Source: Lachnospiraceae bacterium (lineage in GTDB: Bacteria > Bacillota > Clostridia > Lachnospirales > Lachnospiraceae). Taken from it: DNA of 43,803 nt. Made by a program: the position numbers and the translations under genes. Positions 43,661 to 43,803 of the stretch are shown one piece after another. The notes below the pieces were generated by a model. It saw nothing but the letters and a program-made list of their open reading frames with translations. It was not told the origin of the DNA and did not search any database. Positions within the stretch are counted from its first letter, which is position 1; the number at the start of each line of letters is the position of its first letter. The stretch covers positions 1 to 43,803 of the forward strand of contig JAILKH010000018.1 of the NCBI GenBank assembly GCA_024693925.1. Direction: 5' to 3'.

Positions 43661-43803
43661 GTAACTATTCAGAACAGGCTCAAAATACTTCGTATTTTTC
43701 GCTGCTTTGGATTCATCCAATACATAAATTTATAAAATATGCCCCTTACAAGCAAGCTTGACGGTTCATATTTTAAAATTTATGTGCTGTTCTGAATAGT
43801 TAC
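43661..43803. repeat. MITE-like structured element with 17-bp terminal inverted repeats
   Basis: GTAACTATTCAGAACAG at 43661-43677 is exactly inverted at 43787-43803, the last base of the window. Inside is a second inverted pair, 43722-43741 with 43767-43785 (ACATAAATTT...AAAATATG, one-base indel), and two small hairpins (AAAATAC-TTC-GTATTTT; CAAGC-AA-GCTTG). No open reading frame is present. This is the structure of a non-autonomous mobile element or a palindromic repeat. The window ending exactly on it suggests an assembly break at a multi-copy sequence. The right flank is missing, so a target duplication cannot be tested. Confidence 0.7.

Noticed and set aside
1-43803. CRISPR arrays, tRNA or rRNA genes, transposases, prophage genes
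   Set aside because: Spacers between genes are short and show no repeat-spacer pattern, cloverleaf or ribosomal sequence, and no protein resembles a transposase, integrase or phage product.

Overview
The window reads as a chromosomal segment of an anaerobic, low-GC Firmicute (class Clostridia, most likely Lachnospiraceae). The basis is inference: AGGAGG-type ribosome-binding sites, AT-rich spacers, sigma-A promoters of the TTGACA/TATAAT type, many lipobox lipoproteins, a clostripain-type peptidase, and the anaerobic (early cobalt insertion) route to vitamin B12. About 40 genes are present, nearly all on the minus strand. I see no tRNA, rRNA, CRISPR, prophage or transposase. The window opens inside a gene and ends exactly on a 143-bp inverted-repeat element, as expected for an assembled contig that broke at a repeat.

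Layout. 2-5820: a 5'-truncated GH13 glycosidase, a MATE exporter, a GGDEF-EAL c-di-GMP phosphodiesterase, and a membrane protein carrying a reduced GGDEF-like domain. 5822-14798 (minus): a corrin-ring and nucleotide-loop operon transcribed in the order cobU-cobC fusion, cbiB, cobD, cbiC, cbiD, cbiG, cbiH, cbiJ-cbiE-cbiT fusion, small Cys-rich protein. 14862-22404 (minus): hybrid histidine kinase, response regulator, lipoprotein clostripain peptidase and two unrecognised acidic lipoproteins. 22512-29732 (minus): a second B12 operon with sigma-A promoter, cobalamin riboswitch, terminator, lipoprotein CbiK-type chelatase, lipoprotein solute-binding protein, FecCD/BtuC-type permease, and an ABC ATPase fused to cobyric acid synthase. 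29747-36096 (minus): carA, carB, a divergent glutamine synthetase and an ANTAR regulator behind a promoter followed at once by a terminator-like hairpin. 36111-41528 (minus): Bax-inhibitor-1 protein, HAD phosphatase, cbiF, Nudix hydrolase, miaA, membrane-anchored Mrr-type nuclease, and a hydrolase-glutathione peroxidase fusion. 41634-43803: nadE (plus), a DUF2974 hydrolase (minus) and the repeat element.

How it fits together. The two B12 operons plus the isolated cbiF supply most steps from cobalt insertion to cobinamide activation, but I do not see cbiL, cbiA, cobS, cobT, a cobalamin adenosyltransferase or the uroporphyrinogen methyltransferase; these would have to lie elsewhere. The riboswitch operon is the most distinctive part. 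It combines an extracytoplasmic chelatase, a binding protein that appears to share an accessory beta-rich domain with that chelatase, a permease, and an ATPase covalently joined to a B12 biosynthetic amidase. This suggests tetrapyrrole or corrinoid capture at the cell surface feeding directly into synthesis and salvage.
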